Positions 1-13,100 of a DNA stretch of 64,000 nt are shown here, piece after piece. How positions within the stretch are numbered: the first letter of the stretch is position 1; each line of letters opens with the position of its first letter. The position numbers were made by a program, and so were the translations under genes. A model generated the notes under the pieces. That model ran no database searches, was not told the DNA's origin, and saw only the letters and a program-made list of their open reading frames with translations. This DNA is from Zerene cesonia. Lineage: Eukaryota; Arthropoda; Insecta; Lepidoptera; Pieridae. The stretch lies in contig NC_052122.1 of NCBI RefSeq assembly GCF_012273895.1, forward strand, positions 7,998,001-8,062,000, given 5' to 3'.

Positions 1-1174
1 CTCAAACCGATATCAAAGATAGAGAAGTCGAAAGAAGAAACTCCGGATGAAGAAACTCCTAAATTGGTTCATAAAATTAAGCCTATTGAAGAGGACAAAG
101 CGGAGGAAATCACCTGGCGTACCGGCAAAAGAAAGCCCAAAGAAGAACAACCTTTGGAGGACATTAGTCTTAAGCCGATTCCAAGGAAAGAAAGACAGGA
201 AGAAGAAAAACCCGACGAACTTCAACTAAAACCAGTTTCAAAAGAAAAGTTAATTGAGGAGGTAAAGCCAGAACAAGTGTCATGGCGTACTGGGAAAAGA
301 AAACCAAAGGAAGAACAACCTGTGGAAGAGGTCATACTCAAACCGGTTCCAAAGAAACAGGAATCAGAAGAAGAGGTTAATCAAAAACCTGCACTGAGGG
401 CGGGGAAACCGGAAGAAGAAACACAAGAAAAAGAGCAACGTAAACCAGTTCTAAAAGACAAAGAAAAACCGGTTGAAGAGGTTAAACCAGAAGAAGTTAC
501 TTGGCGCACTAGTAAAAGAAAGCCAAAAGAAGATCAACCTCAACAAGAAGTTAAGCTCAAACCAGTTCCTAAAAAAGATATATCGGAGGACGGAAAACCG
601 GAAGAAGTAAAACTCAAGCCCATAAAAAAACAAATGATTACTGAGGAACCTTCTTCATCTGATGTCGAATGGCCAACAGGTAAAAGAAAACCTAAAGAGG
701 CACAACCAACAGAGGAAGTAATACTGAAACCAATACCTAAGAAAGAACAACGGAAAGAAGATAAACCAAAAGAAGAAGTACAAGTGCTTCCATCAAATCA
801 AAAGCCCATTGATGAAAGTATTCCAGAAGAAATTACTTGGCCTAAAAGTAAAAGGAGACCTAAAGCAGAACAACCAAAAGAGGAAATTGTGCTTAAGCCA
901 GTGCTCAGAGAAATGAAGTCTCAACATAAAGAGGAACCAGAAAAAGTTTATCTGAAACCGGTAGAAGAAAAGCCTACACGTCCAGAAAGCGAAGAAGTTG
1001 TTATTAAATCGGAGAAAACAGAAAAGCCTGAAGAGAAAAAAGAATCTCAAGAAGAACAATTTACAGATGTTTTAGATGATATTATTATTCAAACTGAAAA
1101 AGTCATAAAGAAAAAGAAAGTGAAGAAAGTTTCTCTGGAGAAAGAAGCTGAATTACAAAAACGTTCTGAGAAAG
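1..1174 (+). CDS. sls: sls exon: PEVK-type region with WxTGKRKPKEEQP repeats (5' end cut by window)
   Basis: The frame is open from base 1 and ends at the donor AAAG|GTGAGT (phase 1). The protein is extremely rich in K, E, P and V. Five copies of a roughly 27-residue motif are seen, with a core like (I/V)TWRTGKRKPKEEQP followed by EEV-x-LKP-(V/I)-PKK. The copies start near 109, 277, 496, 667 and 835. This composition is typical of the disordered PEVK spring of titin-like proteins. The exon starts before the window. Confidence 0.88.
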
Positions 1175-4100
1175 GTGAGTCATTTTTCCTCATTAATCCA
1201 GATTTTCATTCCTTTTCCGCTACGGCGGTTTGGGTAATCCAGTTGTTTACTCAGACGTTATTATACCACACATACTTATGTCACAATTATACGCTTCTAT
1301 TAATGAAACATATCGATCGCAATTTAATTTCAAGAAATATATATTGTGTTATGATAATTAAAATTTAGATTATAGTCATATCGCATATCAATGGATCACG
1401 TTGTATATTTGTAACGTAAGATACTTTATTTAAATAATATTTATGTATTTTAAAAAATATATGTATTTAATGGTGCCAATAAGCAATTTTCTAGTCATCT
1501 TAAAATCAAAACGATTTTACCCTTAAATTACATTAACATTTATAGTTGCAATACCACACTCTTTACAGAAATTGGGCCTATAATTATTCAACCTCTCGAA
1601 GCAGCAGTCGTGAATGAATATGATAATTTTGAGCTTATGGTTACGTTTTATCCAGAAAGTGTTAGTAGCATTACATGGTACATGAATAACAAAGCTATTG
1701 AAGAAAATGCTGACTGTGTAATGAACATGGAAACTGGAAAATCTATTTTGAAAATAAAGCAAGCTAATAAAAAAAATATTGGCAAATACGAAGTTATATT
1801 AGAAAAGAACAACATCGTAGCAAAGTCTGCCTCAACAGTAAAATTAAATAAATCCGTTAGTGCAGAAAATATCAATCCTCCGGTATTTGTGAGACCTTTA
1901 CAACCCAAATTTGTGCGGTTAGGCGATATCGTACTTTTAGAAACTGAGGTTACCTCAAATCCCTGTGCATCATTCCAATGGTTTTTAGGTAACAGAGAAG
2001 TTAGCACATACATTAAACAAAATAAGATACGTAATATATATGTAACAAGCAAAGATAATATTTCTTGTTTATGTATTGAAAATATAACAAATAGCTTAGA
2101 AGGCGTTATAACATGCAGAGCTGAAAACTTTTCTGGATCTGTTTCATCTTCTGCTTCGCTTTTCGTTGGGAGCGATGATGACGATAATGGTTTAGGCAAA
2201 CCACCTAAAGTTATTGACTATTTAAAACCAACAACAGTTATGGATGGTGACCCTATTTTATTAAGCTGCACAGTCATGGGTGAACCTTGGCCAAAAATAG
2301 AGTGGTATCATAATGGAAAGTTGTTAGAGGTGGCTAGAGATGTCACCTTTGGCAGACAAGAATCTGGATTATGTGAATTATGTATAAAAGAAGCTTTCCC
2401 AGAGATGACAGGAATCTACAAATGTGTAGCTACAAACGAGTTTGGGCAGTGTACCAATGATTGTGTAGTTAATGTGGAAGGTAGACAAACTTCCAGTTTT
2501 TTGAAAGCATGTCAAATATATCCATTTACTAAAATTGCATGAATGAAGCAGACATGTTCTTAGCAAATTTTAATTATTGTTATAAGCTTTAGAGTTTTCT
2601 ACAAGAGCGTTGAGCATTACTTCAAATTCTTATATAATAAAGCACAGGGCTGATATGGTAGTCTATTGTACTAGTTAAATTGTTTGTTGAGCACCTTTTT
2701 CGTCATATATACACGTAACAAGTGTACAATCAAACGCTTTCCAAAATAGCTTTAATTTATTTTGCTAATGCATATGCACACAAACAAAGCTTTTATGGAA
2801 CACTGTTTTATAATTGTACAATTAAAAGATAACAAACACCACATTATTTAACACAGAATGAATTGAACAAACATATTTATCAAAATATTGTAATTTTTTT
2901 TCTAGCCTATGAATACGTACCCAGTGCTTCAGAAGAAGATCTCTTGAGTGATGAGGTAAGGTTCTGTAAATATAAGTAAATAAATTAGTATATAAATATA
3001 TAATGTATACAATACTGATTATTTTACTTTACCGCATTAATTTATCTGTTATAGTTATATTAAATATAAAGAAAACACAAATAAAAATATATTATCTTTG
3101 TTTCGTTCAGGAAACGTTTGCTTCTTATTGTAAACTTTTACTAGGGACTGTTTATGAATTAAGTTAATAAAATAGTTATCGTACGATCTAGAAGAAATGG
3201 TAAGAAACGTTGGTTAATCTGTTTTTTGTAACTGTCGATATATATATATACAATTTCCATGGAAGTGTCATTATCAGGATAACGACTGATCCTTTACATC
3301 TATCTTTAATGTGTAAGATTCTAATTTTTTAAATAAGCTAATGTAACCAAAGTTTGATCGTAAGTTTAGGTTAGAATTTTATAATACAAATACAAATTAT
3401 GCAGTGCATGCATTCAACTGCTCTATTCTATTTAGATATTGATCAGTTTAAAATCATTAGAAACGGAAATTATATCTCTTATTATTTATTTATAGAAAAC
3501 AAGTGACATCGAAGAATTTGCACCGAAGATTGTTAAAGCTCTGCCAACAGTGGTGAAGTCAAACGAAGGAGAATCGACAAGGTACCTATAGAAATATAAA
3601 AAAAGTCGTAACCATTTGTTGATGAAGACTTATTATACATTTGTGGCTTGACCTATATCAATGTAAATAATAGTTTACGTAAAATGTAATGAGATACCGG
3701 AAAATATTTTTATAACATACAATACATATCAGAATTGGTTTTTGTTTTTGATGTATCAAGGCGAATTTAATATGCTCGTTTCACAGATTTGAAGCTAAAG
3801 CAGTAGGCGTACCAAAACCGCAGATAAGATGGATGAAAAAAGGTTTGCTAATAAAGCACTCAAAGGAATATCAAATAGAAGAAATGGAAGACGGTACATC
3901 CGTTTTGATTATTCCTGAAGTATTCCAAGATGACACCGGAGAAATCAAGTTTGAGGCTTACAATCCACTTGGCGTAACTGCAACAGTAGCTGCATTATCT
4001 GTTGAGAGTGAGTTTATAGTCCAATTAATGAAAGTGGATGTTATGTTCTCTAATGAAATTCTTATGTTCTAAATAATATTTATCACCATCATTTTATTCT

Positions 4101-7100
4101 AATTTTGTATTTGGTTATATTTTTCAGCTTATTTCTTCAGGAGTACTGCCAATAAAAATCCTTATCCTTTATCCCCTTATTTCGTGTACTGTTAACACTC
4201 ACATAAGCAATCGAAACACAAAATATGTCTTTTCACAGTATCATGTTAATATTATATAGAATGAGAACAAAGTTAATTACAGTAAACATTTAAAATTTCT
4301 CACCTTACAATCAAATGCAAAACAGGATATTCTTTAAAAGAACAAATTGTAAATCAATTTTTAACATTATTTTATGTTAAAGGTCTTATTGGCACCAAGG
4401 AATATCGGAAGCCCGAGTGGGTAACACATATGGAGGAATTACAAGCTGCATTACAAGGTTCGGTTTTTTATATTGCATGTATTAAATATGAATGAAAATT
4501 TTAATTCATATTTTTTAATTGTTGGTTTTTTTTTTCAGCCACTCAATCGGTTCCAACTTTTGTCCAAAATATATTATCTGAACGTGTTCAAGAAGGAGAG
4601 ACAGTCACCTTCGATGCTATATTTAGTGGAAATCCCAAGCCAGGTGAGGCCATTGATGTAATTTAATTAGACCATTGATGTAATTTAATTAACCTACAAT
4701 GACAAAATTAATTCTATTTTTGAATTAAACGGTAATGATCAGATGAATTCTATATCTATTTACATATATATATATTTTTTTACAGAAATTGTTTGGTATA
4801 AAGATGAAAAACCGATAATGGCAGATAGTAACTTCCAAATTGAAACTAAAGAAAATAGAACTATTTGTAAGATTAAAAAAGTAACAAAGAAACATGAAGG
4901 AACATACTTGTGCAAAGCAGTGAGTGATGTCGGAATGGCAATAACAAAGGCAACATTACAAGTATTTGAAGCAGAGGAAAAGTTTGAAAAAATTAAAAAG
5001 AAAAGAGTGAAATCACTGAAACAGGATATAATTGAGGAAGCCAAAGCTGAAACGTCTATTGAAGAAACTTCTTCGTCCGTAATAAAAACAGAAGTAGATG
5101 TTATCGAGAAGCCTAAACATATTGTACATCCCAAAGAGGAGAAGGCAATCGTGTCTGTGAAGGAAATGGATTACGTCGAAACTGTGGATGTCGCTACTTC
5201 CAAGAAAATTGAGACAAAAGTGAAAAAATCTGAGCAAAGAAAAGCCGAACATATTGAACCAAAAGTAACACCTCACGATTACGTTATAACCTCTCAGGAG
5301 CAAAATGATCAATCAGTTGAGTCATTTGAGAAATCTTCATACAACTCGGAAAAAATACAAGCCAAGAATGTTTTATCTGATTCACATTTGATCGCTGAAG
5401 TGAATGAATTATTAGATGTAATCAATGCAAAGGAATTTGGCCCTGGCGAATCGCCTTTACGTGAGTTAGCTACAATTGGATATATGTTAAGAAATGGTGT
5501 TTCTGTCGAGGAAATTGAAGGCTTATACGAGTCCGAACATTTTCCTTCTTTGAGGGTGCCGCAATCGCAATCTGCCTTAGTACAATTAGTGGAAAGACAA
5601 GGTCATGGAGCCCTTATCACTGAAGTTCTAACGGAAGAAACTGCTGAAAGCGAGGATATTATTGCAGCCAAGGTTGGCTTTAAAGCTTTTATGAAAATGG
5701 TGGAAATGAAACATACTTCAGTCGAAGAAGTGATAGCTCATTTGTACCCAGAAGACTTCACGCCTCGTTCCTGGGAACAAAAGGGAGCACGCGAGGTAAT
5801 TTATTTGCGTTTTCTACCACATTCAACATTTATTTTATTTATTTATTAGTTATAAAAAATATAAGTCGCAATATACGAATATGTTTTACATATGATTCAT
5901 TAATTTGTTCCTCTATCAAATTCATATAAGAATATTATAAAACATTGAACTATTTACCTTTTTTGTACAAGACTTATACTTCGGTATGAATAATCTGGTC
6001 TGGCCGAGTTGACAGCTATTCCCTGTATTATTAAAAATATTATAATGATGTTTTACAAAAAGCTCAGCTTCTAATAAATAAATACCAGTTAGCGTTAAGA
6101 TGCTACATTTTTTTAAAAAGGGTCTGCAGATATTTAAGGGAAATGCGGTACATAATGCCCTATACTACGAAAAATGAAACATCGTACCCTTAGTGAAACC
6201 GTTTTCGTGATGGTAACATACAAACATTTGCATACGTAATACGTACTGCTGTATTTTCACTTACTACGTTGTAATTTTTATTAACTATAGTAATTTATGG
6301 TTTTAGGCAATAGTGGAAAACGCAGTAAAGGAGAAAGCTGAAATGCATTCACCTGAAGTTTATAAAGGTAATTTTTTTTATTTAAGCAAAATTCTATAGC
6401 TCCCTATGTATTAGAAATAAATATTGAGCAATAAAAATATATTTTAATCTGATTGAGGATTTAGATCTTCACACAATTTACACACTTTTTTTTTCAGACT
6501 TACCGAAGATACCGGAAGATAAAATAAGAATAAAAGGTTGGTTTTATAACTGTATGAAATATAATAGATTGTTAGAATGTTGGCTCATGCTTTAAATCAG
6601 CCATAATAATATATAAATTAATAAGAATCTAATTTAATAACACGGCTTTGCAATATAATTATAATACTAAAAATATGTCAATTATGTATAATTTTCTATT
6701 TAAATGGCACATGTATTTATATTTAATCTACATGAATCGGAAATGTTGTATACGTAATTAGTATTTTCAAGTTTTACAGCTTTTACTGCGGTATTACTAA
6801 TATGCGGTTACTAATTTGCACCAATCACTTAAATTATTATGACGTATAAAAATTAATTCAGCTTATCATCAGCAATTTACCTTCAAGACTGTGCTTCTTT
6901 TGGATAAAAAGTAGTTAGGCTAATCGTTGAAGTAAGTACCAATTCACATTTAAGTAACAATTGTAAATCTGTAGAAAGCTTATGTGTATTAATACTTAAT
7001 ATACTTATCCAGTACTTAATAGTATATTTGTAATTGTATTATATTTTGTGTATGAAATTTCGCACAATTCATCTACTATACTGTATTTCACAGATGACAC

Positions 7101-10100
7101 TGAAATTGAACAAGTAAAACGCAAAAAACACACAAAACTATCCAAAACATCTGAAGTCGTGAGAAGTTCAAGACAACAGCTTTCAAAGGATGTTACTCAG
7201 TTTGAACAAGAAGAAGAAACCATTTCCCTCGATGATGAACCAATACCTCTCGTAAAGAGTTTACCAACGGACTTCCATGAAAATTTGATTGAAATTATAC
7301 CATCAAGTGAAGCAACGAATATTATTCCCGATGAGATAACTGAGCACAAAGCCATTATAAAACTGGATACAAATCAATCTCTCATTAATGATATTCAGCA
7401 ATCTCAAGAAAATGAAAAACCGTTACCTATAAATTCAAAATCAAAACATGTCATAAAGTCGACATTTACTGAAGCTGAACCGTTACAAGTTACTGAAGTT
7501 GATATTGAACAATCTGTTGAGAAATATTTAACGAGCAACGTGAACAACGAGAACATTACCAATACTTATATTGTATCATCTGAAGGGGTTCAAACTTCAG
7601 AAACTATTGTTAATATTGCAGTAGGACAGATAGAAAATTTCGATCAACAAGAGGAAGTTGCAAAACCGTCTCTTATACTAAATAATGCTATTAAGGTAAT
7701 AGAACAATTCGCTCCAACCAAAGAAAGTCTTATGAGTGATTCTCCTTTAAAAGAGTCTGTTGCTGTGGTTGCTATATCTCCTCTCTCCGGTTTGAATGTA
7801 GAAGAAATTAAGCTCAATGAAAAAGAACAAGATTTGGTGACGAAACAGGTTGATAAGACGATAGCTCCAAAACCTAACTTTAATTTACTAGAGTCCATAG
7901 AAGTTGGGGAAGTATTCGTAGAGGATAAATCAGGGAAATACTATCCTGAATTAATAGTACCAACTGAAATGGCTAAAGAGGATGTTATAGTTTCGAATCA
8001 AATTTTAACAGAAATTCTTAATATTCAAGAAAAGGAGGGTGCATTTGATGTTCCAAAAGCACCAAGTTCACAAGAGGCTAAATTAAATCTTATTTCAAAA
8101 GATAGTATTGTCGTTTCTACTAATACTCTCCATGAAAAAGAAGGAAATCTCGAACCATTTAGTGAATCTACGATGAAAGCCAGTGTAGGTACAGATATCA
8201 GAACTCATCTTAGCCTTGACAATTTTATTCCAACTTCACATATAAAAGAGTCTGAACTTCAGTCAGCCCAGCATGGTGAAAAAATAGCTAATGTTAGCTT
8301 TAATGAACATCATCACACATACAAAGTTGAGACTCAAATTCATGATTCCGAATATAGTCTAGAAAGAGAAAAACCAGCTAATGAAATATACGCGCACATG
8401 AATGTCTCAGCATTACAAAAAAATATTACAGAAGAAGTTCAAGTTCATGAACGGGAAACAAGATTGCCAGTTAAAGAAGGTAAGCCATCTGTGATGGCAA
8501 ATATTGAAATTGATGTAGCCGAACCAGTTATTATGTCTGAGACTATTGGTATTTCTTCAGTGAATGACCTTATGGTCTCAGAAAAAAAGGTTGATGAGAT
8601 TGCTACAGAATCATATATAACAGAGACATCTAAAACTATTAGCACACCATTTGTACATGATCAAGAAATTCCAGAAAACTATGTGTTTAAAAAACCTGAA
8701 AATATTACAGTTTCGCTCACTCAAAATACGTCTTTAACTGTTTCACAAACGGAAACTTCCGACACAGCAGGAAATCTTCACATCAATAAAACACCCGAGC
8801 TAAACACTGCACATGAAGCACCAACTCATCATTTGACGACGCCTCTATCTGAAACAATAACAACAGCTGACCAGATAACACTTTTAAACAAATTGGAACA
8901 TAATACAGATAAAGCCACAGAGCAAAGAGACACATTAAAAGAATTGTTAGTAACAGAAGCTGCAGTAAATGAACAAACATGTCAAATTGATCGTCTTGAA
9001 ATACCTAAAAATGAAGCTAAAACTACCTTTACAGAAAAAGAAAGTGTCAATATTTGTGAAATAGTACCAAACATTGCTGAGGATGTTCTTAAAGCTAAAC
9101 CTAAAGCGTTAAATAAAATAGCACAAATAAATATGGATATAAACCATAAAGCTCCTGTAGTTTTGGAAGTCAGTTCTCGGGAATCTGTTAATGAGTTAAA
9201 TTTATCACTTACTTTAACAGAAGAGGCTCTAGTTAAACAAAATATTCTATCATCTGTTGTTGTTTCTGAAAGTAAAAGCTTGGACAGTCAAGGAATATTA
9301 CAAGACTTTACCAAACCCAATGAAAAAACTATTACATCAGAAATAGTTCCTTTACAGGATACCATTAATGTCCTGGAAACTGTATATAATGAAAAAGAAG
9401 GTAATTACGATAAGAGCGAATCTCCTAAAAGTTATAGTGCTTTTTCCAATATTTTTGGACACCCGGTTGCAGTTTCTTCCGAAATGGTAGCAGAATCCAG
9501 TGTTTCATTAACGTCGGAAATCCATGCACCCAAGGAAACTCATGCTAATGTTGAAAATGTACCACATAAAGAATTGTGCGTGACATCTACAATATTCAAC
9601 GAAAAAGAAAGTGATCTTTTAAGGGAAAGTCCCCTCAACTTTACTGCTTCTACGGAAATATCTGAATGTAAGGCTTTGCTCATAGAAGAAAATAAAGCAG
9701 AAACAAAACCTTGTATCTTTAATGCTTCTAAAGTAATACCTACAGCAATCGCACAAAGTGATTCTGTTACTACAGAAGCTATTACACAACAAGAAGTTTT
9801 GGTTAATACGTATGAGGGCTTATTAAAAACTGAACATAAAGATATACAAGCTACCAAGCCGACTGTAACAATAAGTGGTCTTAAAGTGCCAGAATACAAT
9901 GTAAAAGTACCGATTGAGAAAGAGCTTAAATTATCTTTACCACAAATTCCAGATGAGCAAAAGGCTGATATATTACATGGCCATTATCATGGTGTAATTA
10001 CTTCCGAAATTCTATCTCAGACTGACAATTTACAAGAAGCTCAAGATTTTCATATGCCTCTTAAGACGGCGGTTGGGAAAATTGATGAAATGTATAAAAA

Positions 10101-13100
10101 AGCTCCTAAAATTGAAGAGGTCCTTACAAATCAAGTTCCGGAAGAAATCTCGATCACAGATTTCAACAAACAACAATCCATCATTACACATGTTGCAGCA
10201 CACCATTTAGAAAGTACTGAAGTAGTGCCAGTGGAAAGTGAATCCATAATACAAAAGCAATCAATACCTGAAAGCAAACTTAGAAGCGAAATCACACAAA
10301 ACCTAGCCATTGTGGCTAGTTCCATTGAAGCCATTGAAAACGTGGATAACTACTCCAAACAAACAATTTCAGTACAAACTCAGGATGCTGACGTGGGATT
10401 TGTACCTTACTGTGGCACCGTAAATACAGAGGTCGTAGTGTCTAATGCCATTGAAGGAATGCCGAAGAATTTAGAAAAGACGGTTAATGCAATTCGAACA
10501 CAAGATGAATTGAGGCAATATGTTCATGGTATTGCAGTATTTGAAGGCGATACAGAATCTGAATTTGTTCCTAATAAAATACCTTTAGACCAGGAAGCAA
10601 AAACAACACTAGTGGAAACAACTGCTAAAGAAATATTGGAAGTTCAAATTATAGAAGGTGAAAATTTAATACCTAGTGCAATCTCTGATGCTAATATAAA
10701 GAAAGCTAATGTAAGTGTTAATCAACAACAGTCGTTGTTAAATATAGAAGTGATTGCCCATGATAACAGCAAGGAACTTTGTATAGCAGAAAAGCCAATA
10801 GCAAATGCTATAGCTAGTCAAGGGCTACAAAAAGCTATTGAGGAGTCTGAGCTATTTATAATAGAATCGGAAAAAGCATACATTGATTCAATTCCAGCGT
10901 CAAAGGAGACAAAAGGAGGTATTGAAGAACACAAATGTTTAAATGTAACAGAAATTATTCCTACTGAATCAGAATTTCCCCTAAACACAATACAATCCAC
11001 ACTACAAACGGTATCCGTAGCTCATGATTTAGTTGTCAATTCTGGAATTAAAGTAGATGAAACAGTATTAAACGAACGTGAGGAAGTATTGTCGACTGAA
11101 TATTTAAAAACAAGTAGTGCTGATATGAATATACGACCATCTGAGAGTCTAAAAGTAATTGAAGATATATTAGCTGAAAAAGAAGGACGACTTAAAATTA
11201 AAAAATTACCTGAAACTGTTTCGAATACTTTTAATTTAAGCCCACATAAGCATTTAAATGTCGAAGTATGGGAACCTGCGGAAACAGAAGAAACTTTCAT
11301 AGAAAAAGAAAATTCTAAAGAGACAAGTGGCGTTCTTGATATGGAGACTTTTAAATCGCTAAATGTAAGTAAGATAGAACCAGAACAAAGGCATGAAGAT
11401 TTAAAAATTATTGAACCTTCTAAATCACATAGCACCTCTATAAATGTTCAAACTGGTGATTACCTTAATGTATGTCAAATTTTACCATTAGAACAAGAAA
11501 CTTATTTACCTAAACAGGACATCGAAAAATCAAGCCAAATTACTACTACTGTAAATACAGCAAAACATGTGACAATAATAGAAGTTAAACCTACAGAAAA
11601 AGAAAAATTGTTAGACAGTGTATTCGAACGACCAAATCAATCTTGTACGTCAACTATTGAAACAACTTCGTCTGTTGAAGTACAAGAAGTTTTAACAAAA
11701 GAATCTGAACAATACATGTCATCAGAAGATATTACAAAACTTGTTAAGCCAAACTTTATTGTTGAACCACAACACCATGTTTTTGTAAGTGATATATCAG
11801 TTAAAGAACGTGAAGAAAAATTAAATATTGATACTTTCTCGACATGTAAAAATGAAAATATTGATATAGTAACAGCTAAGCATATCTTAACATTTGAAAA
11901 TGTTCCAATGGAAGTTGAATCTGATGTTCCGTGCAAAGATTTCAACAAACCTGAGAATGCTCGTCAAGATCGTGTTATAGTAGAAGGGCTGTATAGTGAA
12001 CAGCCGAATATTTTAGAGCACGTTGAGGAAATTACTAATAAAATTCATTCAGACGTCGTGCATAATATCAAAGCAGATATTGATAGTTTGAAAGCGGCAA
12101 ATCAAAGTACAGTAATTGTCCAGGAATATCCTGATCAATTGCCCTATTTCAAACAATCAAAAGTAAAAGCAACAGAAATATCTATGCCGGAACACGATAT
12201 TTTGGAAACGTCATTGACACAAGTTATGGAAAGTACTGGTAAATTAAGAGATGAAAAAAATTCAGTAGAAAATAAAGCACAATTACAATTAGAAACACAT
12301 AAAAACATTTTTACTCGGGAATATGTAACTAACGATATGCCTGAAGATTTGGTTCACCAAAAAAGTCAGGAAGTGCACGCTGAGAAAAGTCTATTAGAAT
12401 TGCAACCTGTTCAAGAAATGGAGGTTATCACGACAGAAAAAACTGAATTTTTAAATAAAGTTGTTGCTGTAAAGGACGAAACTGCCGCTGAAAGTCATGT
12501 TATCCAACAATGTATTGAAAATGTTAAGCCGGAGTTATTTGAAAATACTGGTGATTTAATAAACCAGTATCAACCCAACCTTAATAAAGCTTCTCTTGAT
12601 TTAGAAACTCATATTAGCCTTAGTGTTTCTGAAAATTCTAGTCAAGAAATGCCACTAACATTGAAAATTGAGTTAGATCAACCAATCAAAGGTAGAAAAG
12701 AAATTTCAGCAATGAATCCTTTGGAACAATTTGAAGTAGTTTTTGACGAACAAACAACGGATGTTCAAAAACAAGAAATACGCGAGGAAAACATTAAAAC
12801 TAAAACAATCGAAATATTACCTATCACTCAATTAGATGTTGTAGTTAGTGATAGTTTAACAGACACTGACTTTAAACATAGTACTCCTCGTGATAAAGCT
12901 TCTTTATCTATGACAACTGTGGAAGGAATACATGTTCTTGAAGTTTGCGATGAGAGTTCTTCGAAACCTATTCCAATAACGGAAAGTATGGTTGTCAATG
13001 CTAAAAAAACTGTCACCCCATTACCACACATACAGTGCGTTGAAAATATTGTCGATTCTCAAGTAGAAGAATTAGTTACTCAAACAAGTCCGTTAAAAAC

